Assembly: GCA_963847615.1 (NCBI GenBank)
Contig: CAWKAN010000019.1
Span: forward strand, 367,531-431,530
DNA: 64,000 nt
Direction: 5' to 3'
Origin: Palsa-883 sp963847615
GTDB lineage: Bacteria; Pseudomonadota; Alphaproteobacteria; Acetobacterales; Acetobacteraceae
The notes below the pieces were generated by a model. It was not told the origin of the DNA, made no database searches, and saw only the letters and a program-made list of their open reading frames with translations. Numbering within the stretch: position 1 is the first letter of the stretch; every line of letters begins with the position of its first letter. Positions 26,586 through 35,414 of the stretch are shown here, piece after piece. Both the position numbers and the translations under genes were made by a program.

Positions 26586-29500
26586 TCACGCGACCCGCCG
26601 TGGCAGGAAGCTTCGGCCGCCGTCGGGGCTATGCACGAGGCCGCCGACCCGGACCAGCGCCGCCAGCACGGCCTCGATCTGCGGCAGCACGCGGCGGCCC
26701 TGGCGGAAGCGGGCAGCCAAGGCGGTGGGGGTGACCGGTGCGGTGACCGCGGTCAGCACCGACAGCACGGCGGCGGTCTGCTCCAGTTCGCGCGTGGGGA
26801 AGGACGGCTTCGGGCCGGCGGCGGCGGCGGTGGCTGGCTCCCGCATCGCCCCACCGGTCAGGGCGAGTTTGTCCCGCTCGGTGCCGAAGCGCGGAATCTG
26901 GTAGTCGGGGCGGAGCCAGCGGACTTTTCCCCCAGCTTCCTCCCGCACGCGTTCCTGGTTGAGCGCGACCAGGCGGACGAGGATGTCGTTGTCGCTGAGG
27001 TCGGCCGGCCAGCCATAGGCGGCGGCGACGGCGGCATCCAGCCGGTTGTGCAGCTCCTTCAGGATCAGCACCAGACCGTCGTCGAAGATGCGGCGGTTGT
27101 CGGTGTCTAGGGCGTCGGGCGCGGTGCCAGCGCGGAGCTTTTCCAGCACGTTGTAGAGGCCGGTCAGGGTGAGGTGCGGGTGTTCCGCAAGCACGTGCTT
27201 GCGATGGGCGTCGAGGTCTTCGGCGATGACGCGGATGCGCTGCTTCTGCAGGTCATCGGCGGCGGGGAAGGGGAACGGATCGAAGCAGCGGGTTTTCGTG
27301 TAGACTGGACGATCCTCCAAACTGCCCCCAGTCGCCAACGCCCATGTGATATGCAACCTAGAACTCAGAACGCCCAGAATGAAGCTGTCGCTCGAGCAAA
27401 CTGCCAAGAGCCTGTTATCCGGGAGAATTGAGGCATCCAGAAACGAAAAAGTACGGTGTTTTGCGGTTTCCACCGTTGCTACATAGCGTGGGAGACCTTC
27501 CAATCCGGGCCGCAGTTCTTGGCGCGGTTTCCCGAACAACCACCACTCGCGCGTATAAGCCTCAGCATCCTTTGTTCCAGATACGGCAAGCTGCGTATCT
27601 CGCTTTGGTTTTACCGTCGTTGCGAGGTGCTGATATACCTCCGGATACGAGGTCCGGACTTGTTCCACGCTCAGTCCGAAAAGGTCAATGACCATCACCC
27701 CACGTGGCCGGTATGTCAGATCACGGCCGTTGCGGTATTCACGAATATGCCTTTCCAGTCCGGGCCGTTTGCCAAGCCCGAGGTGTTCCGCCGCCTGCGG
27801 AGTCACGATAAAGCCGGCGCCATGCAGTTTCACGCCCGGCGATGACAGACCCTCGTTCGCCAGTAGCGCCCGCGCTTTTGTGACATCCACCCCCACCGTC
27901 AGGTCGGGATTGATTGTCCCAGCGAACTCAACGAACTCGATCAACGGGGCATCCGTATCCAGTCCGGTCTCACGCACAACCTCGCGCAACACGCCTTCCC
28001 GCGCGCCCACCTCACCGACCGTCATGGCGATACGCACCGCCGCCGCATCCCGCGTGGCCTTGGTCCAGGGATGGTCCGGAATCGCCATCACCAGCGAAAT
28101 CGGCGTCTTGGCAAGCAAATGCCGCTCCATGACTCGGCGCTGGAATACTTGGCTGATCGAATTTGTGGTCACCAGACCGAACCGCCGCAGCACGGTGCCC
28201 TTATGTGTCAGCAGACCGGCCGCGTGATCCCACCAGTACATGACGAAATCGGCCGACTCGTTCATGCTCGGATGTGCAGCCCAAAGCGCCTCGGTCCGTT
28301 CGTCGCCAAGGCGCGCCCGGATGTCTTTGCCGCCGATGAATGGCGGATTGCCAACGATGAACTCAGCCGGTGGCCATTCCGGCTGCCGAGGATTCGTGTA
28401 AGCTTCCACCTCGACGATTGACCCGTCCGCCGCGCGTCGCGTCAGCGGCAGGCCGTGCGCATCGCGCGCCAAGCTGACCTCCGCCTTCAACACCGCGTCA
28501 AACTTGCCCTCGATGTTGTGGAACGCCCGCAGGATGGGTTCCCTCGGCATGCCGTCCTGCGTGCGGAAATGCCACTGCAAATAGCCGATCCATAGTACCA
28601 GCTCGGCGATCGCCGCGGCACGCGGGTTGATCTCGAGTCCCAGGAACTGGTGCGGGTCCACCGTGTGGCCTTCCAGCCCGGTCAGCGCCTCCTGGCCGCC
28701 CAGGTTGGCCAGCGCCTCCAGCACCTCGCCCTCCAGGCGCTTCAGCAGTTCCAGCGACACGTAGAGGAAATTGCCAGTGCCGCAGGCGGGATCGAGTATG
28801 CGGGTCCGACACAGCGTCGCGTGGAACGCCTGCACCGTCGCCACCGCTTCGTCGGGGCGGCCTGCCGACTTCTGCCGCTCGGCGGTGGACAGCGCCTGCT
28901 CCCAGTCGTGCCGCAGTGGTTCGACCACGGTGGCAACGACCAGCCGCTCCACATAGGCGCGCGGCGTGTAGTGTGCGCCGAGCCGCCGGCGCTCGGATTT
29001 ATTCAGCGCCTGTTCCAGCAGGGTGCCGAAGATCGACGGATCGACCTCGTGCCAGTCATAGGACGCGGCGTGGCGCAACTCGCCGATTTCCTCCCGGCCC
29101 AGCGGCAACACGGTCCGCGTGCGGAAGAACTCGCCATTGAAGCGACGGACCTTGGCTTCAAGGGCGAAAGCGAAGGCGCCCGTGTCCATCGCCTCCCACA
29201 ACTGCCCGACCATGTAGACGAAGCGCGAGGAGTCCTGTTCGCAACGGTGCAGCAGATCGCGGAAGCTGGCCTCCGGCAGCAGTTCGATGCCCGGCGAACA
29301 GGCGAACATGGTGAACAGGCAGCGCATGAGGAACATCGCCACCTCCTCCGCCTCGTGCCCCTGCTCTTCCAGCGCCTTCGACACCGCGGCCAGCCGTTCG
29401 GCGATCGCCCGCGTCACCCGCGCCGTCTCCCGCGCCGGGTCCAGGTGCATCGGGTCCGTCCAAATGCGCGCCAGCCGCTCGCGGATCTCCGGGCGGCGCA

Positions 29501-30059
29501 GGTCTTCCAGGTAGATGCGGAACGATTGCCGATCGGGGAACTGCGCGTAGTTCTTCCCCTGGCCGGAGAAGTCGGCATAGGTCTCGATCACATGGCCAAC
29601 GTCGCAGACCAGGATGAACGGCGGCCAGCCATGCGCGACCGGCAGCGCCCGCGCGTAGCCTTCGGCCTGGCGGCGGGCGTTCAGCATCAGCACGTCCCAG
29701 GTCCGGCTCGCGTCGCGCACGCCACGCTTTGGCGGTTCCAGGCCCGGCAGATACTGGACCGCGAGTTCCTTCGTCCCGCCCGCCTGTCGCGACTGCTTGG
29801 CTTCCAGGACGAAGCAGCCGCGCTTGTAAAGATCGATGCGGCCGGCACCCGACGATCCGTCCGTCGCCTGGCCCCTCACCGCACGTTCGAAGACGTAGTC
29901 GTTCTCCTCGGTGCTGGCGGCAGCGGGATCGGGGCGGGGCACGTCGAGCACGTCGCAAAGCTCGGTCAGGAACAGGCCGTAATTGGCGCGCTCCTGGCCG
30001 CCTTCGCGGCCCTGCCAACGCGCGATGAAGGCCTCCGTCCGAGCGGGTGGCGCGGTCAT
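26586..30059 (-). CDS. Single-chain Type IIG/MmeI-like restriction-modification enzyme
   Basis: 1157 aa from ATG 30059. The N-terminal domain has a PD-(D/E)xK-like arrangement: YVFERA, GRIDLYKRGCFVLEAKQS (about 73-90). The central methyltransferase has the SAM motif ILDPACGTGNF (about 421-431), the ELVLWIGYLQW helix and the catalytic NPPF (571-574), so adenine-N6 methylation is expected. The last part (about 800-1000: RYVATVETAKHR, PDNRLLAVCSS, WALATGGSLEDRPVYTKTRCFDPFPFP) is typical of the target-recognition region. One protein could thus methylate and cleave. A stand-alone methylase such as a defence-system component is the alternative. The frame is fully intact, unlike many neighbours. Confidence 0.8.
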   Translation of the reverse strand: MTAPPARTEAFIARWQGREGGQERANYGLFLTELCDVLDVPRPDPAAASTEENDYVFERAVRGQATDGSSGAGRIDLYKRGCFVLEAKQSRQAGGTKELAVQYLPGLEPPKRGVRDASRTWDVLMLNARRQAEGYARALPVAHGWPPFILVCDVGHVIETYADFSGQGKNYAQFPDRQSFRIYLEDLRRPEIRERLARIWTDPMHLDPARETARVTRAIAERLAAVSKALEEQGHEAEEVAMFLMRCLFTMFACSPGIELLPEASFRDLLHRCEQDSSRFVYMVGQLWEAMDTGAFAFALEAKVRRFNGEFFRTRTVLPLGREEIGELRHAASYDWHEVDPSIFGTLLEQALNKSERRRLGAHYTPRAYVERLVVATVVEPLRHDWEQALSTAERQKSAGRPDEAVATVQAFHATLCRTRILDPACGTGNFLYVSLELLKRLEGEVLEALANLGGQEALTGLEGHTVDPHQFLGLEINPRAAAIAELVLWIGYLQWHFRTQDGMPREPILRAFHNIEGKFDAVLKAEVSLARDAHGLPLTRRAADGSIVEVEAYTNPRQPEWPPAEFIVGNPPFIGGKDIRARLGDERTEALWAAHPSMNESADFVMYWWDHAAGLLTHKGTVLRRFGLVTTNSISQVFQRRVMERHLLAKTPISLVMAIPDHPWTKATRDAAAVRIAMTVGEVGAREGVLREVVRETGLDTDAPLIEFVEFAGTINPDLTVGVDVTKARALLANEGLSSPGVKLHGAGFIVTPQAAEHLGLGKRPGLERHIREYRNGRDLTYRPRGVMVIDLFGLSVEQVRTSYPEVYQHLATTVKPKRDTQLAVSGTKDAEAYTREWWLFGKPRQELRPGLEGLPRYVATVETAKHRTFSFLDASILPDNRLLAVCSSDSFILGVLSSRLHITWALATGGSLEDRPVYTKTRCFDPFPFPAADDLQKQRIRVIAEDLDAHRKHVLAEHPHLTLTGLYNVLEKLRAGTAPDALDTDNRRIFDDGLVLILKELHNRLDAAVAAAYGWPADLSDNDILVRLVALNQERVREEAGGKVRWLRPDYQIPRFGTERDKLALTGGAMREPATAAAAGPKPSFPTRELEQTAAVLSVLTAVTAPVTPTALAARFRQGRRVLPQIEAVLAALVRVGGLVHSPDGGRSFLPRRVA

Positions 30060-30164
30060 GCCGGGTGGTTGGCCGAGCGGATCATTGCCGGACGATAGGT
30101 GGGGAGGGCCGCCGGAAGCAAACGTGGCCGCCGCTTGGCTTGCCGTTGCGGAGCGGGCCTTGGG

Positions 30165-30493
30165 TCTCACTGGACATGGGGTCTTGCCTACGCTTTCGCC
30201 GCGGCGAGCATGGCGGCGATATCGGCGGTGGAACCGAGCAGCCTGGCGCGCTGGCCTTGGCGGGGCGGCGGGGCGGACAGGAAGGATGTGGCGGCGGGGC
30301 CGGTCATGACGGCGGACGCAGCCGGCGTGAACGACGGGCGCTCACTGGACATGGGGTCTTGCCTGCCAACCGACTGCGCTTGGGTGGCAGCGGCAATTCC
30401 CGTCCCCGCGGCAGGGGGCGGCGCCATGGCCGGCCGGGCCATGATGGCGGGGCCGGCCGGCGCGGGCGACCTACGCTCACTGGACATGGGGTC
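30165..30493. repeat. Three copies of an approximately 20-bp CTCACTGGACATGGGGTC repeat
   Basis: Copies at 30165-30189, 30341-30364 and 30476-30493, identical over CTCACTGGACATGGGGTC. On the minus strand two copies encode DPMSSE inside the unknown protein; the third straddles its stop codon and would be an ATGTCCAGTGAG start. The spacing is irregular (about 135-176 bp). Confidence 0.75.
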
Positions 30494-31065
30494 CCTCGGG
30501 TCAACTGCCCGAGCGCCCGCCACCGGGCCCGACCCGGCGGGCATGCTTGCCTGTCGGCCGGCTTTTCCGGGCTGGCAGAGGCGGCCCCGGTCGCCGCCGG
30601 CGCAGCTGCGGGCCGGGTTGCGGCAGCTCCGGCCGCCACGGCCCGGGTCGGCGACGGCGGCATGGCGGGCCGCGCCGCCGGCTGCGCCGGCGATTGCGCG
30701 CGCGGGGCCTCCGCCTGGCACTCCCGCAGCGTGCGGACCATCTCCGTGTTCATGCGCGACAGCGCCACCGCCTTGCCGTGCCAGCGGATCACCGCGTTGT
30801 CCGGCGTGTCGGGCAGCATCGCCCGGCGGAAGCACTCCATGGCGCCGTAATGCGCGGCGGCGGCGCGGACCGCGTAGGCGGCCTCGCGCGGGTCGCGCGG
30901 GTGGAACGCGGCGATCAGCGCGACGCCGGCCTCGCGCTGGGACTGAAGCTGTGCCGGGGTGCGGTCGGGGTCGCGCCGCTGGGCGCCGAAAATGGTCGCG
31001 AGCGTCTCCTCGGTGGTGGCCGGGTCGAGGGCAAGCCGTGCGACGGCGGAAAACTGGGGGACCAT
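30188..31065 (-). CDS. Unknown protein with helical N-domain and DPMSSE repeats (frameshifted)
   Basis: The N-terminal about 115 residues (VARLALDPATTEETLATIFG, PREAAYAVRAAAAHYGAMEC, DNAVIRWHGKAVALSRMN) form a compact helical domain that I cannot name. Then comes an Ala/Pro-rich linker. The second half is natural in another frame (VDPRDPMSSERRSPAPAG … VGRQDPMSSERPSFTPAA … GSTADIAAMLAAAKA, stop at 30188), so an indel lies near 30545. The length is 3n+2. A perfect sigma70-type promoter precedes it and GGAG lies 9 nt before the ATG. The stop is 129 bp upstream of the restriction-modification gene, so the two may be co-transcribed. Confidence 0.6.
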
Positions 31066-31102
31066 GGCTTTTGCTCCGGTCTGGTTGCAGGGGCCGCACC
31101 AA

Positions 31103-31132
31103 ATTATACCCATGGTTGAGGAATCTTGTCAA
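31103..31132 (-). promoter_or_regulatory. Consensus sigma70-type promoter for the 31065 gene
   Basis: Minus strand: TTGACA (31127-31132), an 18-bp spacer and TATAAT (31103-31108), both boxes perfect. Transcription would start about 30 nt upstream of the ATG at 31065. It is the only fully consensus promoter I see in the window. Confidence 0.8.
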
Positions 31133-31562
31133 AGAAACTAGGACCAAAGTCCTTGCCCGCCCGCCCCCGGGGCCAGCCGACCCGTCGTTGAGACGCCCGA
31201 CCCGCTCCCGCACGCTCCGCGACCATGCGCGGCCGCTCCGATCCGACCGGCCGCATCGCCCTGGCGGCCGGCGCCGCTTGCGGCCCCGGCGCGCCGATCG
31301 CCGCCGGATTGGCCGGGCCGGCGGCGTTCCTCCCGCCGCCCGGACGCCAGCCCGGCTGCGATGGGTGACGGCCCGACCGGCGCGCGGGTGGCCCCTGCGC
31401 CGAGCACGGCAACGGAACCGCACACCCGGACCCGACGCAAAATTGTAATATCGCGAACAGTATCCAGATCTCCTTGCCAAGCCGGCCGTTATTTCGTTTC
31501 CCGCGCAACCAATGGTTAACCTTCCACCGCTACGTGGGGACGCAGCAAGTCGGGAGCCGACC
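31133..31562. other. Intergenic region before the PAS gene
   Basis: About 430 bp. The half near 31440-31520 is AT-richer (AATTGTAATATCGCGAACAG, TTATTTCG) and probably holds the promoter of the PAS/chemoreceptor pair, but no consensus boxes stand out. GGGAG lies 7-8 nt before the ATG at 31563. ORFs in the region are Arg-rich shadows. Confidence 0.35.
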
Positions 31563-32087
31563 ATGTCCGCGACGCGCGCCCAGCCGACCGGACGCGAAAG
31601 CCCATTCGACGAAAACGAGATCATCGTCAGCAAGACCGACCTGAAAGGCCGGATCACCTACGCCAACGACGTGTTCAGCCGGGTCGCCCAGTTCGCCATC
31701 GGCGACCTGCTCGGCCAGCCGCACAACATCATCCGCCACCCGGACATGCCGCGCTGCGTGTTCAAACTGCTCTGGGACACCATCGAGGCGAAGCAGGAAA
31801 TCTTTGCCTACGTGCTGAACCTGGCAAGGAACGGCGACCACTACTGGGTGTTCGCCCATGTGACGCCGACGCTGGACGCGGCGGGCGCCATCGTCGGCTA
31901 CCACTCCAACCGCCGCAAGCCGGACCCGCCGCAGATCGCCAGGATCGCGCCGCTGTACCGGCTGCTGCTGCAGGAGGAGCGGCGGCACGACGATCGCAAG
32001 CATGGCATGCAGCGCAGCCACGCGATGCTGCTCGCTGAACTGGCGCAGCGGAAGGTGGCCTATGACGAATTCGTCTTCGCTCTCTAA
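31563..32087 (+). CDS. PAS-domain sensor protein (Aer-like input module)
   Basis: 174 aa. The PAS core is clear: IIVSKTDLKGRITYANDVFS, QPHNIIRHPDMPRCVFKLLW and GDHYWVFAHVTPTLDAAGAI, with HSNRRKPDP after it. This is the Aer-type PAS that binds FAD in redox-sensing receptors; the HNIIRHPDMP motif is characteristic. The last 40 residues are helical. It overlaps the start of the chemoreceptor gene by 26 nt, so the two are translated together and probably form a two-chain Aer-like receptor. Confidence 0.88.
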   Translation: MSATRAQPTGRESPFDENEIIVSKTDLKGRITYANDVFSRVAQFAIGDLLGQPHNIIRHPDMPRCVFKLLWDTIEAKQEIFAYVLNLARNGDHYWVFAHVTPTLDAAGAIVGYHSNRRKPDPPQIARIAPLYRLLLQEERRHDDRKHGMQRSHAMLLAELAQRKVAYDEFVFAL

Positions 32088-33363
32088 GCTCTGGCTGATG
32101 CTTTGGGCCGCCGCGCTGGCCGTGCTGGCCGGCGGCGGCCTCGGTCTGCTGGCGGGCTGGCCCGGGCGGATCGGCGCGCCCGTCCTCGCGGTCGCCGCGC
32201 TGGGCGCCCTCGGCGGCGCGGCGCTGTGGCTGCGGCGGACCGAGCAGGCGCTGCAAACCATCGCCGACACCTGCGCCGCCGCCGCTCGCGGCAACCTGGA
32301 GGCGCGCCTGCTGCGGGCGCCGCCGCCCGGCCTGCTCGGCCAGACCCAGCGCAGCGTCAATGCCATGCTCGACATCACCGACGCCTTCGTGCGCGAGGCC
32401 ACCGGATCGATGCAGTATTTCAGCCGCGGCCGGTTCTTCCGCCGCGTGCTGGAACGCGGGCTGCCGGGCGGTTTCGGCCGCGCGGCCAAGGCGCTGAATG
32501 CCGCGATGGCCGCCAACGAGACGAAGCAGCAGGAGTTCGTGACCTTCGCGCACCAGAACGTCGAAGCGACGGCCAACAAGGTGTCCGCGGCGGCGGCGAA
32601 GCTGCACGGCATGGCGGAGGACATGTCCGCCACATCGGGCACCTTGGCGACCGAGGCCGGGGCCGCCACCACGGCGACCGAAGCCGGCCTGGCGACCGTG
32701 CAGACCATCGCGGCCGCGGCCGAGCAACTGTCCGCCTCGGTCGCCGAGATCAGCCGCCAGGTGGCGCACTCCGCCGCCATGGCGCAGGACGCGGTGCAGG
32801 CCACCGAGGCGGCCAGGGCGACGGTCGGCAACCTGGCGGAGGCCGCGCAGAAGGTCGGCGAGGTGCTGCGGCTCATCAACGCCATCGCCAGCCGCACCAA
32901 CCTGCTGGCGCTGAACGCCACGATCGAGGCGGCGCGCGCCGGCGAATTCGGCAAGGGCTTTGAAGTGGTGGCGAGCGAGGTGAAGTCGCTGGCACGCCAG
33001 ACCGAGCACTCCACCAGCGAGATCGACGCGCAGGTGACGGCAATCCGCACCACCACCGAACGGGCGGTGAAGGCCATCGCCGGCATCGGCGCGGCGATCG
33101 GCCAGGTCGGCAGCACTGCCGCGGCGATCGCGGCGGCGGTGGAGCAACAGGGCGCGGCGACGCAGGAGATCGCCCGCAGCATCCAGCAGGCGGCCGACGG
33201 CACCAGGGCGATCGCCGGCAACGTCGCCACGGTGACCTCCGCCTCCGGCGCGGCGGGGGCGACGGCGCGCCAGGTGCTCGGGGCCTCGTCCGAACTGGCG
33301 AACGACGCGGAGCGGCTGCACGGCGAGGTGACGGTGTTCCTGAAGCGGCTGGGCAATTCGTAG
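32062..33363 (+). CDS. Methyl-accepting chemotaxis protein lacking its own sensor domain
   Basis: 433 aa from ATG 32062. Two adjacent membrane spans at the N-terminus (LWLMLWAAALAVLAGGGLGL and GAPVLAVAALGALGGAALWL) are separated by a very short loop, so no periplasmic sensor exists. A HAMP-like segment follows. The signalling tip around residues 270-310 reads EVLRLINAIASRTNLLALNA then TIEAARAGEFGKGFEVVASE, the canonical MCP hairpin. The input most likely comes from the PAS protein encoded immediately upstream. It lacks the CheR-docking pentapeptide. Confidence 0.9.
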   Translation: MTNSSSLSKLWLMLWAAALAVLAGGGLGLLAGWPGRIGAPVLAVAALGALGGAALWLRRTEQALQTIADTCAAAARGNLEARLLRAPPPGLLGQTQRSVNAMLDITDAFVREATGSMQYFSRGRFFRRVLERGLPGGFGRAAKALNAAMAANETKQQEFVTFAHQNVEATANKVSAAAAKLHGMAEDMSATSGTLATEAGAATTATEAGLATVQTIAAAAEQLSASVAEISRQVAHSAAMAQDAVQATEAARATVGNLAEAAQKVGEVLRLINAIASRTNLLALNATIEAARAGEFGKGFEVVASEVKSLARQTEHSTSEIDAQVTAIRTTTERAVKAIAGIGAAIGQVGSTAAAIAAAVEQQGAATQEIARSIQQAADGTRAIAGNVATVTSASGAAGATARQVLGASSELANDAERLHGEVTVFLKRLGNS

Positions 33364-33789
33364 GGCGGCCGCCGGTCGCGGGCCGCGCCGCAGTCCTGCC
33401 GCGTCCGCGCTTTGCCCTCCCAGGGCGATCGCCTGGGTAGCTAGCGGCGGGCGCCGTGGGGCGATTGCGTGCAAATGCCGAACCCGCGGTGACTGGCGCC
33501 AGACGCCGGGGAGCGCCGACGCCCCGACCGCGGCCCCGCCACAGCCCCCCCGGCCGCCGGATCGTCCCCGACGCCGTCCTCGGCCCCGCTTGTGCCGGAT
33601 TGCCGGCGGCCGGACCCGCGGCGGTCGGACCGGCCTGTACCGGACCCGCCGGTGTCGGACCGGCGGGGCCGAACGCCATGCGCCGCGGCAACCCCAGGCA
33701 ACGCGCCGCCGCGCCGGGCTTTCTTGCGCCGCGATCCCGTGCGACTACCTTGCCCTCCGAACCCCATCGCCCGCCACCCAGGACCCGAC
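33364..33789. other. Intergenic region upstream of hisS
   Basis: About 425 bp without a supported gene. 33590-33680 has imperfect tandem GGACCGGCxxxxCCGGACC-type repeats. ORFs on both strands across it are low-complexity (Pro, Arg, Gly). Confidence 0.4.
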
Positions 33790-35027
33790 GTGACAGACCT
33801 CCAACCCGCCCGCGGCACCCACGACCTGATCGGCGAGGACCAGCGCCGCCACACCCATGTGGTCGAAACCGCCCGCGCCATCGCCGCGCGCTACGGCTTC
33901 GACGAATGGACCACGCCGATCTTCGAGGACACCCGCGTGTTCTCCCGCACCCTCGGCGAGACCTCCGACGTGGTCACCAAGGAGATGTACACCTTCGCCG
34001 ATCGCGGCGGTGAATCCATCACGCTGCGCCCGGAGGCCACCGCCGGCGTCTGCCGCGCCCTGGTGTCCAACGGCCTGACCCAGTCGCTGCCGCAGAAGGT
34101 GTTCTACGCCGGCCCGATGTTCCGCTACGAACGCCCGCAGAAGGGCCGCTACCGGCAGTTCCACCAGATCGACATCGAGCTGATCGGCTCCGCCGAGCCG
34201 CTCGCCGATGCCGAGGTGATCGCCTGCGGCTGGGACATCCTGGCCGCGCTCGGCGTCGCCGAGGACACCGTGCTGGAGATCAACACCCTCGGCGACAAGG
34301 AAAGCCGCGCCGCCTACCGCGACGCCCTGGTGGCCTACTTCACCGAGCACCAGGCCGCCCTGTCGGCCGACAGCCTGGCGCGGCTGGACCGCAACCCGCT
34401 GCGCATCCTGGACTCCAAGGACGAGGGCGACCGGCGCATCATCGCCAACGCCCCGCTGATCGCCGGCCACCTGACCGAGGCCGCCGCCGGCTTCTACGCC
34501 CGCGTGCAGACCTACCTGCGCGCCTTCGGCGTGCCGTTCCGCGAGAATCCCCGCATCGTCCGCGGCCTGGACTATTACGGCCACACCGCGTTCGAGTTCA
34601 TCACCGGCAAGCTCGGCTCCCAGGGCACGGTGATGGGCGGCGGGCGCTATGATGGGCTGGTGGAGGAGATGGGCGGCCCGCCCACCCCCGCGGTCGGCTG
34701 GGCCGCCGGCGATCGAGCGCCTGGCCATGCTGCTGGAAACCCCGCCGCCGCCGCAGGCGGCGCGTCGCCGTGGTGCCGGTGGGCGATGCCGCCGAAGCCG
34801 TCGCGCTGAGCGTGCTGCAGAACCTGCGCGCCGCCGGCATCCGCGCCGAGATGGCCTATCGCGGCAACCTGCGCCGGCGCATGGAGCGGGCCAACCGGAT
34901 CGGCGCGCGCGCCGCGGTGATCATCGGCCAGGACGACATCGCCGCCGGCGTCGCCCAGGTGAAGGATCTGGCAACCGGCGAGCAGGCGGCGGTGAAGCTG
35001 GCGGACATCGCCGCGCGGTTGGCGTGA
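33790..35027 (+). CDS. hisS: Histidyl-tRNA synthetase (two frameshifts)
   Basis: About 411 aa from GTG 33790. Class II synthetase motifs: LQPARGTHDLIGEDQ start, motif 2 region FYAGPMFRYERPQKGRYRQF and the histidine-specific RIVRGLDYYGHTAFEF, with GTVMGGGRYDGLVEEMGG. Near 34710 an extra G (GCCGGC-G-ATCGAG) and near 34755 another G (before CGCGTCGCCGTGGTG) move the frame. The C-terminal anticodon domain continues in the third frame (VPVGDAAEAVALSVLQNLRA … VKLADIAARLA) to 35027. The length is 3n+2, matching two insertions. Confidence 0.92.
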
Positions 35028-35072
35028 TGCGCCCCGCGCCGCCAGCGGCGGTCCGGCGTCCGCAACGAATTG

Positions 35073-35176
35073 CGCCGCAGATGAACGCAAACCAACGCCG
35101 ATGAGGGCAGACCCGTCAGCGCATCGCAACGCCCGATCCGCGCTGGTTCGCGTTGGTCTGCGGTCGTCTGCGGTTT
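35073..35176. repeat. Imperfect inverted repeat (CGCAGATGAACGC type)
   Basis: Arms of about 25 bp: GCCGCAGATGAACGCAAACC… near 35073 and the complementary …GTTGGTCTGCGGTCGTCTGC near 35151, about 80% matched, with about 55 bp between. It lies just after hisS, so it may be a terminator-like or mobile miniature repeat. Confidence 0.55.
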
Positions 35177-35257
35177 ACCGCCTGAGTCCGATCACGCCAC
35201 CGGCGCGCGCGGGGCACGCCGGCGATGCAGTGCGGGCGCTCGATCTACAGCAAGACA

Positions 35258-35360
35258 GATTCACCACAGAGGCACAGAGACACAGAGAAGGAAGTCAATG
35301 CGCTGCGCGCGTAGCGCCAGAATCTTCCTTCTCGGTGTCTCTGTGTCTCTGTGGTAAATC
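35258..35360. repeat. Inverted repeat with CACAGAGACACAGAG arms
   Basis: Left arm (about 35258-35294) GATTCACCACAGAGGCACAG… and right arm (about 35323-35360) ending …GTCTCTGTGGTAAATC are complementary over about 37 bp with few mismatches and a 28-bp loop. Repeats with this core are widespread, MITE-like intergenic elements. Together with the preceding repeat it fills the 387-bp hisS-prfA gap, in which no gene is seen. Confidence 0.75.
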
Positions 35361-35414
35361 CTACTTTTTTGCAGACCGCGCCACCGCACGAACGATGGAC
35401 GCGAGGCTGCTGCA

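Noticed and set aside
30188..31657. A 489-aa minus-strand protein including the region upstream of 31065
   Set aside because: The part upstream of 31113 is Arg-rich and crosses the perfect promoter; only the downstream half of this frame looks natural, as the tail of the 31065 gene after an indel.
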